From contig JAZROZ010000011.1 in the NCBI GenBank assembly GCA_045648985.1, positions 1 to 64,000 on the forward strand: DNA of 64,000 bases. Direction: 5' to 3'. Position 1 is the first letter of the stretch. Every line of letters begins with the position of its first letter. A model generated the notes under the pieces. That model was not told where the DNA came from. It was given only the letters and a program-made list of their open reading frames with translations, and did not search any database. The stretch comes from SIG437 sp045648985 (GTDB lineage Bacteria > Bacillota > Clostridia > UBA1381 > UBA9506). Positions 52,428 through 60,582 of this stretch are shown piece after piece. Position numbers and translations under genes: made by a program.

Positions 52428-53491
52428 TAGAAAGCACCTCCCATCAACTTAATAAATCTATCATACACTAAATCGGCATCTTTGCCGTGAGGAATGAACT
52501 GAACTGAAAAAGCAGAAAGCTTGGGATATTTTATACCCTCGCACGTAGCGTCGTTTGCATTTACAAAGTTCATTTCGCCGCCCGTATTCTTTAAAGAATT
52601 AAAAGATACGATATATCCATGATTCTGGTTTGTTATATATGTTCTGCCGCTTTCTAAATCCTTTACAGGTTGATTTGCGCCTCTGTGACCATATTTGTGC
52701 TTTTCTGTTTCAGCACCCTGGCTAAGTGCCATAAGCTGATGTCCAAGACAAATACCGAGCATCGGGATTTTTCCAAAAAGTTTTTTGATTTCTTCTATCT
52801 GCTCTTTATTTTGGGCTGGGTCTCCCGGACCGCTTCCAATCACAACGCCCGCGGCACCAAGCGCTAAGATGTCATCAGCACTCGCTGTATAAGGAAGCGT
52901 TATAACCTCGCAACCTCTTTCTGTAAGCTCTTTTACTATGTTTGATTTAGCACCAAAATCGTAAAGTGCTACTGTATATTTCTTCTCACTTACTGCGCTA
53001 TATGTATTCTTTTGTGGGCAAGTAACTTTTGCCACCGCACCTGCCGGCTTATATTCTGCTAAACCCTCTGTAGCGTTTTCAGGTAGCTCGCCTACAATCT
53101 TAGCTGTCATTGTTCCCTTTTCTCTTAAAATCCTTGTGATTTCACGAGTGTCAACATCATATATTCCCGGAATTCCCTCTTCTTTTAAGTAAGAGTCAAG
53201 GTCTTGTTCCATTCTAAAGTTTGATGGCGCAGTACACCATTCCTTTACAATATAGGCACTTAAGTGAGACTTTCTGCTTTCTACATCTTCAAAAATCATT
53301 CCACAGTTACCTATCAAAGGAAACGTCTGCAACACAATCTGCCCTGCATAAGCCTCGTCTGTGAGTGTTTCAATATATCCACCCATGCCTGTTGTGAACA
53401 CAAGCTCGCCAATAGCATCACAATCTGCACCAAATCTCTTGCCGCAGAAAACGTGACCGTCCTCTAAAATGATATATGCTTTTTCTGCCAT
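52427..53491 (-). CDS. carA: Carbamoyl-phosphate synthase small subunit
   Basis: CarA hydrolyses glutamine and sends ammonia to CarB. The 354-residue protein has an N-terminal CPSase domain (AYIILEDGHVFCGK, FTTGMGGYIETLTD). A class I glutaminase follows, with the nucleophile in LGICLGHQLMAL and His/Glu near FSVQFIPHG. In many homologues that last motif is HPEA; here the catalytic region reads IPHGKDADL, so the Glu is unclear. The ATG at 53491 follows AAAGGGATG. Confidence 0.92.
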   Translation of the reverse strand: MAEKAYIILEDGHVFCGKRFGADCDAIGELVFTTGMGGYIETLTDEAYAGQIVLQTFPLIGNCGMIFEDVESRKSHLSAYIVKEWCTAPSNFRMEQDLDSYLKEEGIPGIYDVDTREITRILREKGTMTAKIVGELPENATEGLAEYKPAGAVAKVTCPQKNTYSAVSEKKYTVALYDFGAKSNIVKELTERGCEVITLPYTASADDILALGAAGVVIGSGPGDPAQNKEQIEEIKKLFGKIPMLGICLGHQLMALSQGAETEKHKYGHRGANQPVKDLESGRTYITNQNHGYIVSFNSLKNTGGEMNFVNANDATCEGIKYPKLSAFSVQFIPHGKDADLVYDRFIKLMGGAF

Positions 53492-53549
53492 ATCATAATC
53501 ATCCCTTTCTTTAGTATTGGGCACAAACAAAATCTATATTAATATGCTC

Positions 53550-54470
53550 TTATCTCTTGTCTTCTCCCATAAGTTTAACCATAACAGCTTTTTGTGCATG
53601 TATTCTGTTTTCTGCCTCATCAAAGATTTCATTTGCATGTTCTTCAAACACTTTTTCTGTGATTTCTTCTTCACGATGTGCAGGCAGGCAGTGAAGTACC
53701 ATAGCATCAGCTTTAGCCACTGCCATTACGCTGTCGTTTATCTGATAATTTTTAAACTCTAATTTTCTCTGTTCAGCTTCTGCTTCTTGCCCCATTGATG
53801 CCCATACGTCTGTATATAACACATCAGCATTTTTAGCAGCTTCCAAAACAGATTCTGTGCATAAAAAGTCGCCGTTTTCTTCTGCCCATTTCATAATTTC
53901 TGCGTCAGGCTTGTGGTTATCCGGGCAAGCAATAGCTACACTCATGCCCATCTTTATACAACCAACGATTAAAGAGTTTGCCATATTGTTGCCGTCACCT
54001 ACAAAGCAAAGCTTTAAACCTTTTAGCGAGTCTTTATATTCTCTTATTGTCATTAAATCTGCTAAAACCTGACAAGGATGAGCAAAATCTGTAAGACCGT
54101 TGATAATCGGAATCGAGCCATATTTGCTGAGTTCCTCAACATCTTCCTGGTCGTAAGTTCTTATCATAATACCATCTAGATACCTTGAAAGAACTCTTGC
54201 AGTATCACGAACGGGCTCACCTCTTCCAAGCTGAATATCGTTTGAGCTTAAAAACAGTGCCTGACCGCCAAGCTCATACATGCCAACCTCAAAGGATACT
54301 CTTGTTCTTGTTGATGATTTTGAGAAAATCATACCGAGTGTTTTTCCTGCCAAATATTTATGCTCAATATTATTCTTTTTATCATACTTAAGCTGGTCTG
54401 CCAAATTAAGTATTGACAAAATATCTTTTTCTGTTAAATCCAAAAGCTTTAATAAATGTTTCATTTTCAT
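53550..54470 (-). CDS. argF: Ornithine carbamoyltransferase
   Basis: ArgF makes citrulline from ornithine and carbamoyl phosphate. The 306-residue protein has the carbamoyl-phosphate motif SKSSTRTRVSFEVGM near 51-65. The ornithine-side motifs FAHPCQVLADL and VLHCLPAHREEEI follow, the latter with the catalytic Cys. It lies 11 nt downstream of argD and feeds on the CarAB product encoded after it. Confidence 0.95.
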   Translation of the reverse strand: MKMKHLLKLLDLTEKDILSILNLADQLKYDKKNNIEHKYLAGKTLGMIFSKSSTRTRVSFEVGMYELGGQALFLSSNDIQLGRGEPVRDTARVLSRYLDGIMIRTYDQEDVEELSKYGSIPIINGLTDFAHPCQVLADLMTIREYKDSLKGLKLCFVGDGNNMANSLIVGCIKMGMSVAIACPDNHKPDAEIMKWAEENGDFLCTESVLEAAKNADVLYTDVWASMGQEAEAEQRKLEFKNYQINDSVMAVAKADAMVLHCLPAHREEEITEKVFEEHANEIFDEAENRIHAQKAVMVKLMGEDKR

Positions 54471-54481
54471 TTCCCTTCCCT

Positions 54482-55648
54482 TTATTCTGCTAATACATCT
54501 TTTAAGATTTTAATAGCTTCGCTAAGTTCTTCATCTGTAATCGTGAGTGCCGGCAGAAGTCTTATCTTTGTTTTAGCAGTGAGTACAATCACACCACGCT
54601 CTAAACATTTATTTAAAACCTCTTTAGCTTCTTTTTCAGTTTCAATACCAAGCATAAGTCCCATTCCTGTTATGCTTTTAACTCCCTTAGCGCCTTTAAG
54701 CTCATTTTTTATATATTCGCTCTTTCTTTTTACATCTTCTAAAAGCTTTTCATCAATTCTTGAAAGGATTGAATATGCGCCCGCACAAACAACGGGGTTT
54801 CCGCCAAAGGTTGAGCCGTGAGTGCCTGCTGACAGAGTATCTTTTACCTTGTCTGAAAACATCGTCGCACCAATTGGAAGTCCGCCGCCTAAACCTTTAG
54901 CAGTTGAAACAATGTCAGGTGATATGCCGTATCCCTGATATGCATAGAGATAACCTGTTCTTCCGTTTCCTGTCTGAACTTCATCAACGATTAAAAGTAT
55001 ATCTTCGTCTTTGCAGATTTTTTCAATCTCTTTTACATACTCAGGACAAAGAACATTCACTCCACCCTCACCCTGAATAAGCTCTATCATAACAGCGCAG
55101 CACTTGTTTTCTTCCAAAAGCTTTTTAAGGTCAGAGATGTCATTTGCTTCTGCGTGCAAAAAGCCTTTAGTAAATGGTGCAAAGTGTGTATGATAATGGT
55201 CCTGACCTGTTGCAGAAATTGTAGTGAGTGTCCTTCCGTGAAAACTGTCCTTAAGCGTTATTATAACGTTTCTATCATCACCATATTTATCGCTTGAATA
55301 TTTCCTCGCTGCCTTGATTGCACATTCATTTGCTTCGGCACCTGAGTTTGAAAAGAATACTTTTTTCATCCCCGTACGAATACACAAAAGCTCCGCAAGC
55401 TTAGCCTGCGGGGCAGTGTAATAGAGATTTGACGTATGCTGCAGTTTAGAAAGCTGCTCTATAACTGCATTTTTGTATTCTTCATCACAGAAACCGAAAC
55501 CGTTAACGGCAATACCTGCACCAAGGTCAATATATTTTTTGCCATCTTCTGAATAGCAAGTAGAGCCTTTGCCATATTCTAAACAAAGATCCGTCCTAGC
55601 ATATGTCGGTGCTATATATTCTAAATCCAGTTTCTTAATGTCTGCCAT
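54482..55648 (-). CDS. argD: Acetylornithine aminotransferase
   Basis: ArgD transfers an amino group from glutamate to N-acetylglutamate semialdehyde. The 388-residue class III PLP enzyme has FFSNSGAEANECAIKAARK and LLIVDEVQTGNGRTGY. The PLP lysine is in STAKGLGGGLPIGA. GAAAGGA precedes the ATG. A 92-nt gap with the 28-bp repeat separates it from argB. Confidence 0.93.
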   Translation of the reverse strand: MADIKKLDLEYIAPTYARTDLCLEYGKGSTCYSEDGKKYIDLGAGIAVNGFGFCDEEYKNAVIEQLSKLQHTSNLYYTAPQAKLAELLCIRTGMKKVFFSNSGAEANECAIKAARKYSSDKYGDDRNVIITLKDSFHGRTLTTISATGQDHYHTHFAPFTKGFLHAEANDISDLKKLLEENKCCAVMIELIQGEGGVNVLCPEYVKEIEKICKDEDILLIVDEVQTGNGRTGYLYAYQGYGISPDIVSTAKGLGGGLPIGATMFSDKVKDTLSAGTHGSTFGGNPVVCAGAYSILSRIDEKLLEDVKRKSEYIKNELKGAKGVKSITGMGLMLGIETEKEAKEVLNKCLERGVIVLTAKTKIRLLPALTITDEELSEAIKILKDVLAE

Positions 55649-55704
55649 TTTTCTAATCCTTTCTAGAGTCTATGCATTATCTAAAGTAAATTTTTAAACT
55701 TGCC

Positions 55705-55732
55705 TTTTGCGGTCTGGACTTTTTTTACATCC
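55705..55732. repeat. 28-bp repeat, copy 2
   Basis: Second copy of the repeat at 48367-48394, 26 of 28 bases identical, in the argB-argD gap. It is 8 nt past the argB stop, as copy 1 is 8 nt past the carB stop. Confidence 0.6.
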
Positions 55733-55740
55733 ATCCTCTA

Positions 55741-56589
55741 TTACTTAACGAACATTGTTCCAATACCTTCATCTGTTAGTACTTCAATCAGGATTGAATG
55801 TGGAACTCTTCCGTCAATTATAAATACCTTGTTTACACCACGTCTTATCGCTTCTGTGCAGCATTCGACTTTTGGAATCATACCGCCTGAGATTATTCCC
55901 TCTTTAACAAGCTGCGGTGCTTCGCTTACGTTAACCTTTGAGATAAGTGAATTTTCATCGTCTTTATCTCTTAAAAGTCCCTTTATATCGGTCATAGATA
56001 TAAGGCTTTCTGCACCGAGCGCTCCTGCGATTCTTGATGCGGCTGTATCTGCGTTTATGTTGTATGTATTACCCTCATTGTCACAGCCTACAGTTGCAAT
56101 AACAGGGATATATCCTTTTTCGATTGTATCTAAAATAACCTGTGTGTTTATTTCTGTTATCTCACCGACAAAGCCAAGCTCTTTTTTAAGTGGTACGGCC
56201 TGTATCATATGTCCGTCAGTTCCGCAAAGACCGATGGCTTTTCCGCCTGTCATCTCAATCAGATTTACAAGGTTTTTGTTGATTTTACCTGCTAAAACCA
56301 TCTGAACAATATCAACAGTTTCCTTGTCTGTAACTCTTAAGCCGTCAACAAATTCTGATTTTTTGCCGACCTTTGTCATCATTTCTGAAATCTCAGGACC
56401 GCCACCGTGAACCAGTACAACCTTAATACCTATTAATGTGAGCATTACAATATCTCGCATTACATCTTTTTTCAGTTCATCGTCTATCATTGCATTTCCG
56501 CCGTATTTTACAACGATAATTTTATCGTTATATTTCTGTATGTACGGAAGCGCTTTAATAAGTATCTCTGCTCTGTTTGATATATCCAT
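55741..56589 (-). CDS. argB: Acetylglutamate kinase
   Basis: ArgB phosphorylates N-acetylglutamate and is often the arginine-inhibited step. The 282-residue protein has IIVKYGGNAMIDDELKKDVM and LVHGGGPEISEMM. NINADTAASRIAGALGA lies near 205. The N-terminal helix ISNRAEILIKALPYIQKYN resembles the arginine-sensitive type. The ATG at 56589 has GGAGG; a longer start at 56601 overlaps that site. Confidence 0.95.
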   Translation of the reverse strand: MDISNRAEILIKALPYIQKYNDKIIVVKYGGNAMIDDELKKDVMRDIVMLTLIGIKVVLVHGGGPEISEMMTKVGKKSEFVDGLRVTDKETVDIVQMVLAGKINKNLVNLIEMTGGKAIGLCGTDGHMIQAVPLKKELGFVGEITEINTQVILDTIEKGYIPVIATVGCDNEGNTYNINADTAASRIAGALGAESLISMTDIKGLLRDKDDENSLISKVNVSEAPQLVKEGIISGGMIPKVECCTEAIRRGVNKVFIIDGRVPHSILIEVLTDEGIGTMFVK

Positions 56590-56604
56590 TTTATCCTCCA
56601 TTTA

Positions 56605-57819
56605 TCAGGTTCTGTAATCTCCGTTGATTTTAACGTAATCATATGTGAGGTCACAACCCCACGCCGTTGCCTCACCATCACCTGATTGTAAATCAATATT
56701 TATAGTAATTTCGTCTTCTGTTAAGACTTCTTTTGCTATTTCTTCGGAAAAATCTATACCTGCGCCGTTTTTGCAGACTTCAATCACACCGCTTTTTGAA
56801 CAGAAACCTACGTTAACCTTTGTAATGTCAACATCTGCACCGCTATAGCCTATAGCACAGAGAACTCTTCCCCAGTTGGCATCAGCACCAAACATAGCTG
56901 CCTTTAAAAGACTTGAGCATATAACAGATTTTGCAACAATTTTTGCTGTTTCTTCATCTTTAGCTCCTGTTACCTTTCCTGTTATAAGCTTTGTTGCACC
57001 CTCGCCGTCTTTTGCAATCATACGGCAAAGATATTTTGTAACTGTGCCTAAAGCCTTGCAGAAAATTTCAAAATCTTCACCTTCTTCTGTGATTTCCTCA
57101 TTTCCTGCCTCGCCGTTTGCTAAGATGCTTACCATATCGTTTGTTGATGTATCTCCGTCAACACTCACCATATTAAACGATGTCTTAACATCCCTAGAGA
57201 GTGCTTTTTGGAGCATCTCGGGAGAAATATTAACATCAGTAGTTATAAATACAAGCATTGTTGCCATGTTCGGATGAATCATACCTGAGCCTTTTGCTAT
57301 GCCGCCAAGTCTGCAAACCTTACCACCGATAACAAACTCGACTGCCATTTCTTTCTTTAAGGTATCTGTTGTCATAATACCTTCTGCCGCAGCCTGGCTG
57401 TCCTGACCCAAGCCATTGACCAAAGCATCCATACCATTTGCAATAGGTGTGATGTCTAAAGGCTGACCTATAACACCTGTTGATGCCACGATGACATCCT
57501 CTTTTTTTATTTCAGTAAACTTTTCAACTAAAGCACACATCTGCTCTGCAATCTCCACGCCGTTTGCGTTACAAGTATTTGCATTTCCGCTATTACAAAT
57601 AACTGCCTGTGCATAACCGTCTTTTATATTTTCACGTGTAACATAAATCGGTGCACCTTTTACTAAGTTCTGAGTATATACGCTTGCTGCTTTAGCGCGC
57701 TTTGTAGAAACAATCAAAGCCAAATCTTTTTTTGTTTTGTTTTTTCTTATTCCGCAATGAATACCGCTTGCTAAAAAGCCTTTAGCGGCACAAACACCAC
57801 CTGATATCTGTTTCATCAT
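56605..57819 (-). CDS. argJ: Bifunctional ornithine acetyltransferase/N-acetylglutamate synthase
   Basis: ArgJ recycles the acetyl group from acetylornithine to glutamate and may also use acetyl-CoA. The 404-residue Ntn-type protein self-cleaves at a KGSGMIHPNMATMLVF site near residue 190, with Thr as the new nucleophile. The N-terminal part has GGVCAAKGFLASGIHCGIRK. AAAGGA precedes the ATG. It sits between argC and argB in the normal order. Confidence 0.95.
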   Translation of the reverse strand: MMKQISGGVCAAKGFLASGIHCGIRKNKTKKDLALIVSTKRAKAASVYTQNLVKGAPIYVTRENIKDGYAQAVICNSGNANTCNANGVEIAEQMCALVEKFTEIKKEDVIVASTGVIGQPLDITPIANGMDALVNGLGQDSQAAAEGIMTTDTLKKEMAVEFVIGGKVCRLGGIAKGSGMIHPNMATMLVFITTDVNISPEMLQKALSRDVKTSFNMVSVDGDTSTNDMVSILANGEAGNEEITEEGEDFEIFCKALGTVTKYLCRMIAKDGEGATKLITGKVTGAKDEETAKIVAKSVICSSLLKAAMFGADANWGRVLCAIGYSGADVDITKVNVGFCSKSGVIEVCKNGAGIDFSEEIAKEVLTEDEITINIDLQSGDGEATAWGCDLTYDYVKINGDYRT

Positions 57820-57833
57820 TTTAGTCCTTTCCT

Positions 57834-58781
57834 TTAAAGCTCCAATCCTTCAGCCTCATCACAGCCAAGCATAATATTCATACACTGTACGGCAGCTCCT
57901 GATGCGCCTTTTCCAAGATTATCGTATCTTGCCATAATGAGTATTCTGTCATCGTTACCTGCGACTAAGATTTCCATATTGTCTTTTCCTGAAAGGTGAT
58001 TTGCTGAAAAGAAACCTGCTTCTTCTTCGTTACCACCGAACGGAAGTACGGTAATCATCTTCTGGCAGTCATAGTATTCTTTCAAAGCCTTGCAAACGTC
58101 CTCTGCTGACATTTTCTTCTCAAGCATATTGGCGTATAGTGGAAGTGAAACTGCCATACCGCTGTAGAAATCACCTACAACCGGCATAAAAATCGGAGGA
58201 GCTGAAATCTTTGGCACCGCCTGCATTTCAGGAAGATGCTTATGTTTTTGAGCTAAAGCATATGTACGTGGAGCATCTAAAGCTGTAGTTCTTTCACCCG
58301 ATTCATAATCAGCTATCATACTCTTTCCTCCGCCTGAATAACCTGTAAGCGAAGTACATACAAACGGATAATCAGGCTTTACAATTCCAAGCTTAACTAA
58401 AGGATACGCAATTACGTTAAATCCGCTTGCGTGACAACCAGGAACGGCTACTCTTTTTGCAGTCTTCAAGCCATCACGATGCTCTTTTGAAAGCTCCGGA
58501 AAGCCATAAAGCCAATCGGGATTTGTTCTGTGTGCAGTTGACGCGTCTATTATTTTAACCTTAGCATCAGGCGAAATGTTTTGTACTGCACTTTTAGCTG
58601 CATCATCAGGAAGACATAAAAATGTTATATCCGAGCTTTCTGCGATGCGCTTTTTTTCATCTGCATCTTTTCTTAATTCTTCACTAATTGTTAAAAGCTC
58701 AATATCTTTTCTTTGCGAAAGTCTTTCTTTAAGTCTTAAGCCTGTTGTGCCTGCTCCGCCATCTATAAATACTTTATACAT
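57834..58781 (-). CDS. argC: N-acetyl-gamma-glutamyl-phosphate reductase
   Basis: ArgC reduces acetylglutamyl phosphate to the semialdehyde with NADPH. The 315-residue length matches the short (type 2) class rather than the 345-residue type. Motifs are VFIDGGAGTTGLRLKERL at the N-terminus, AVPGCHASGFNVIA with the catalytic Cys and a His in YALAQKHKHLPEM. AGGAG lies before the ATG. Confidence 0.93.
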   Translation of the reverse strand: MYKVFIDGGAGTTGLRLKERLSQRKDIELLTISEELRKDADEKKRIAESSDITFLCLPDDAAKSAVQNISPDAKVKIIDASTAHRTNPDWLYGFPELSKEHRDGLKTAKRVAVPGCHASGFNVIAYPLVKLGIVKPDYPFVCTSLTGYSGGGKSMIADYESGERTTALDAPRTYALAQKHKHLPEMQAVPKISAPPIFMPVVGDFYSGMAVSLPLYANMLEKKMSAEDVCKALKEYYDCQKMITVLPFGGNEEEAGFFSANHLSGKDNMEILVAGNDDRILIMARYDNLGKGASGAAVQCMNIMLGCDEAEGLEL

Positions 58782-58793
58782 GTTTAACTCCTG

Positions 58794-60008
58794 TTATTTT
58801 CTCTTTTTGTCGGCCATAGCCTTAACCTGAATCGGAAGACCGAAGAGGTTGATAAAGCCGCCTGCATCGTTTTGGTTATATACATTATCTTCGTCAAATG
58901 TTGCGATTTCTTCGTTGTATAATGAGTATGGACTTGTTACACCTGCATTAATGATGTTTCCTTTATAAATCTTAAGCTTAACATCACCTGTAACTGTTTC
59001 CTGTGTTGAATCAACGAAAGCTGAAAGCGCTTCACGAAGAGGAGTGTACCACTGACCGTTATATACTAAATCTGCAAACTTAATTGCAATCTGTTGTTTG
59101 TAGTGCTGTGTATCTTTGTCTAAACAAATTGTTTCTAAAACTTCGTGTGCATGATAAAGGATTGTTCCGCCCGGTGTTTCGTAAACGCCACGTGATTTCA
59201 TACCAACAAGACGGTTTTCAACGAGGTCAGCAAGGCCAACGCCGTTTGCACCACCGATTTCGTTAAGTTTTCTGATTAAAGTTACACCATCCATCTTTTC
59301 GCCGTCTAAAGCTACAGGAATACCCTTTTCAAATGAGATTGTAACATATGTAGCCTTGTCTGGAGCTTTTTCAGGAGAAACAGAAAGCTCTAATATTTTA
59401 TCATAATCAGGCTCGTTTGCAGGATCCTCTAGGTCTAAGCCCTCGTGTGACAAGTGCCAGAGATTCATATCTTTAGAATAGTTTGTTTCTCTTGTAATTT
59501 TTAAAGAAATATTTCTTTCTTCTGCATATGCAATTTCTTCTTCACGGCTCTTTATATCCCAGATTCTCCATGGAGCAATAATATCCATCTGCGGAGCAAA
59601 AGCTTTTATTGTAAGCTCAAATCTAACCTGGTCGTTACCTTTACCTGTGCAGCCGTGGCAGATAGCATCTGCGCCCTCTTTTTCTGCAATCTCAACCATT
59701 CTCTTTGCGATGATAGGACGGGCAAAGCTTGTTCCGAGCAAGTATCTGTTTTCATAAACTGCTCCCGCCTGCATTGTCGGGAAAATGAATTCATTAACGA
59801 ATTCCTGCTTCAAATCTTCGATATATATTTTAGAAGCGCCTGTCTTTATTGCTTTTTCTTCTAAGCCTTCAAGCTCTGCATCCTGACCTACGTCAGCTGC
59901 AACGGCAATAACTTCGCAACCATAGCTTTCCTTAAGCCACGGAATTATGATTGATGTATCAAGACCTCCTGAGTATGCAAGTACCACCTTATTAAACTTC
60001 TTTTTCAT
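58794..60008 (-). CDS. argG: Argininosuccinate synthase
   Basis: ArgG condenses citrulline and aspartate using ATP. The 404-residue protein starts with the N-type ATP-pyrophosphatase loop VVLAYSGGLDTSIIIPWL. It has CHGCTGKGNDQVRFE and MKSRGVYETPGGTILY. The ATG at 60008 follows AAGGAG. It heads the operon. argH is not in the window, so arginine release must be encoded elsewhere. Confidence 0.96.
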   Translation of the reverse strand: MKKKFNKVVLAYSGGLDTSIIIPWLKESYGCEVIAVAADVGQDAELEGLEEKAIKTGASKIYIEDLKQEFVNEFIFPTMQAGAVYENRYLLGTSFARPIIAKRMVEIAEKEGADAICHGCTGKGNDQVRFELTIKAFAPQMDIIAPWRIWDIKSREEEIAYAEERNISLKITRETNYSKDMNLWHLSHEGLDLEDPANEPDYDKILELSVSPEKAPDKATYVTISFEKGIPVALDGEKMDGVTLIRKLNEIGGANGVGLADLVENRLVGMKSRGVYETPGGTILYHAHEVLETICLDKDTQHYKQQIAIKFADLVYNGQWYTPLREALSAFVDSTQETVTGDVKLKIYKGNIINAGVTSPYSLYNEEIATFDEDNVYNQNDAGGFINLFGLPIQVKAMADKKRK

Positions 60009-60026
60009 TTCAAATCGTCTCCTTTT

Positions 60027-60040
60027 TGTATTTTTATACA
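60027..60040 (-). promoter_or_regulatory. ARG box-like operator (proximal)
   Basis: Palindromic TGTATAAAAATACA, close to the ArgR/AhrC consensus TGNATWWWWATNCA. It lies just downstream of the -10 of the argG promoter. Confidence 0.65.
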
Positions 60041-60043
60041 TAC

Positions 60044-60071
60044 ATTATACACCAATATGCATAAATGTCAA
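60044..60071 (-). promoter_or_regulatory. Sigma-A promoter of the arginine operon
   Basis: Minus strand: -35 TTGACA (60066-60071), 16-bp spacer, -10 TATAAT (60044-60049), between two ARG box-like sites. Confidence 0.75.
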
Positions 60072-60079
60072 GTGTTTTT

Positions 60080-60093
60080 TGTATTTTTATGCA
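60080..60093 (-). promoter_or_regulatory. ARG box-like operator (distal)
   Basis: TGCATAAAAATACA, upstream of the -35. Its centre is 53 bp from that of the proximal box, about five helical turns, so one ArgR hexamer could bridge both. The bases 60094-60271 hold nothing else I can identify; they are AT-rich. Confidence 0.65.
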
Positions 60094-60271
60094 AAAAAAT
60101 ATGCATTCGGGACCCTGTGTGAATGCACATATGATTATTAAATATACAATTACTCACAAAATCCTAAAAAACTTCTTTATATATTCTAACAGATTTTCTC
60201 CAATTAATCAACAGTTTTTTTACCTTAATATATTGTTTTTATAAAAATTTTTTATTAAAATCATACAATGC

Positions 60272-60308
60272 AAAGGAGTCTCGGATAAAACCTATCCAAG
60301 ACTCCTTT
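60272..60308. terminator. Terminator after the DUF1540 gene
   Basis: Long stem 60272-60287 with 60293-60308 (one mismatch), 17 nt past the DUF1540 stop on the minus strand. It also closes plus-strand reading. Confidence 0.75.
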
Positions 60309-60324
60309 TAACAAGCCTATAAAA

Positions 60325-60489
60325 TTATTTCAAACGGAATGATTCACAGTCTGTGCACTCTACTACTGTCGGATTTGTCTCGTGTGTGCCGACTGATATG
60401 CAATCGAGACTGCAGTAGTTCTGTTCTCCACAATGGTGCATACATTGCTGCACGCTGCAGGCAATTGAATGATTAGCTTTATTTGCCAC
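60325..60489 (-). CDS. DUF1540 cysteine-rich small protein
   Basis: A 54-residue protein with seven Cys (11, 16, 20, 26, 30, 45 and 48) and a CTDCESFR-type end, the DUF1540 pattern seen in one or two copies in Clostridia. It starts with GTG and a GAGGGA site. The Cys spacing suggests a metal or Fe-S site. Function unknown. It is 93 nt downstream of the cysteine desulfurase. Confidence 0.8.
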   Translation of the reverse strand: MANKANHSIACSVQQCMHHCGEQNYCSLDCISVGTHETNPTVVECTDCESFRLK

Positions 60490-60582
60490 TTTGCTTCCCT
60501 CTTTCGTTTTTATTTAGTAGGAGTAAATACTGCGGCTTTTCCGCATACATCTATTTTGTTCTTTAAAACCGATTTTATTCAT

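Noticed and set aside
60009..60324. Possible extra gene between argG and the DUF1540 gene
   Set aside because: Only the argG promoter, ARG boxes and a terminator are visible. The rest is AT-rich without a credible frame.
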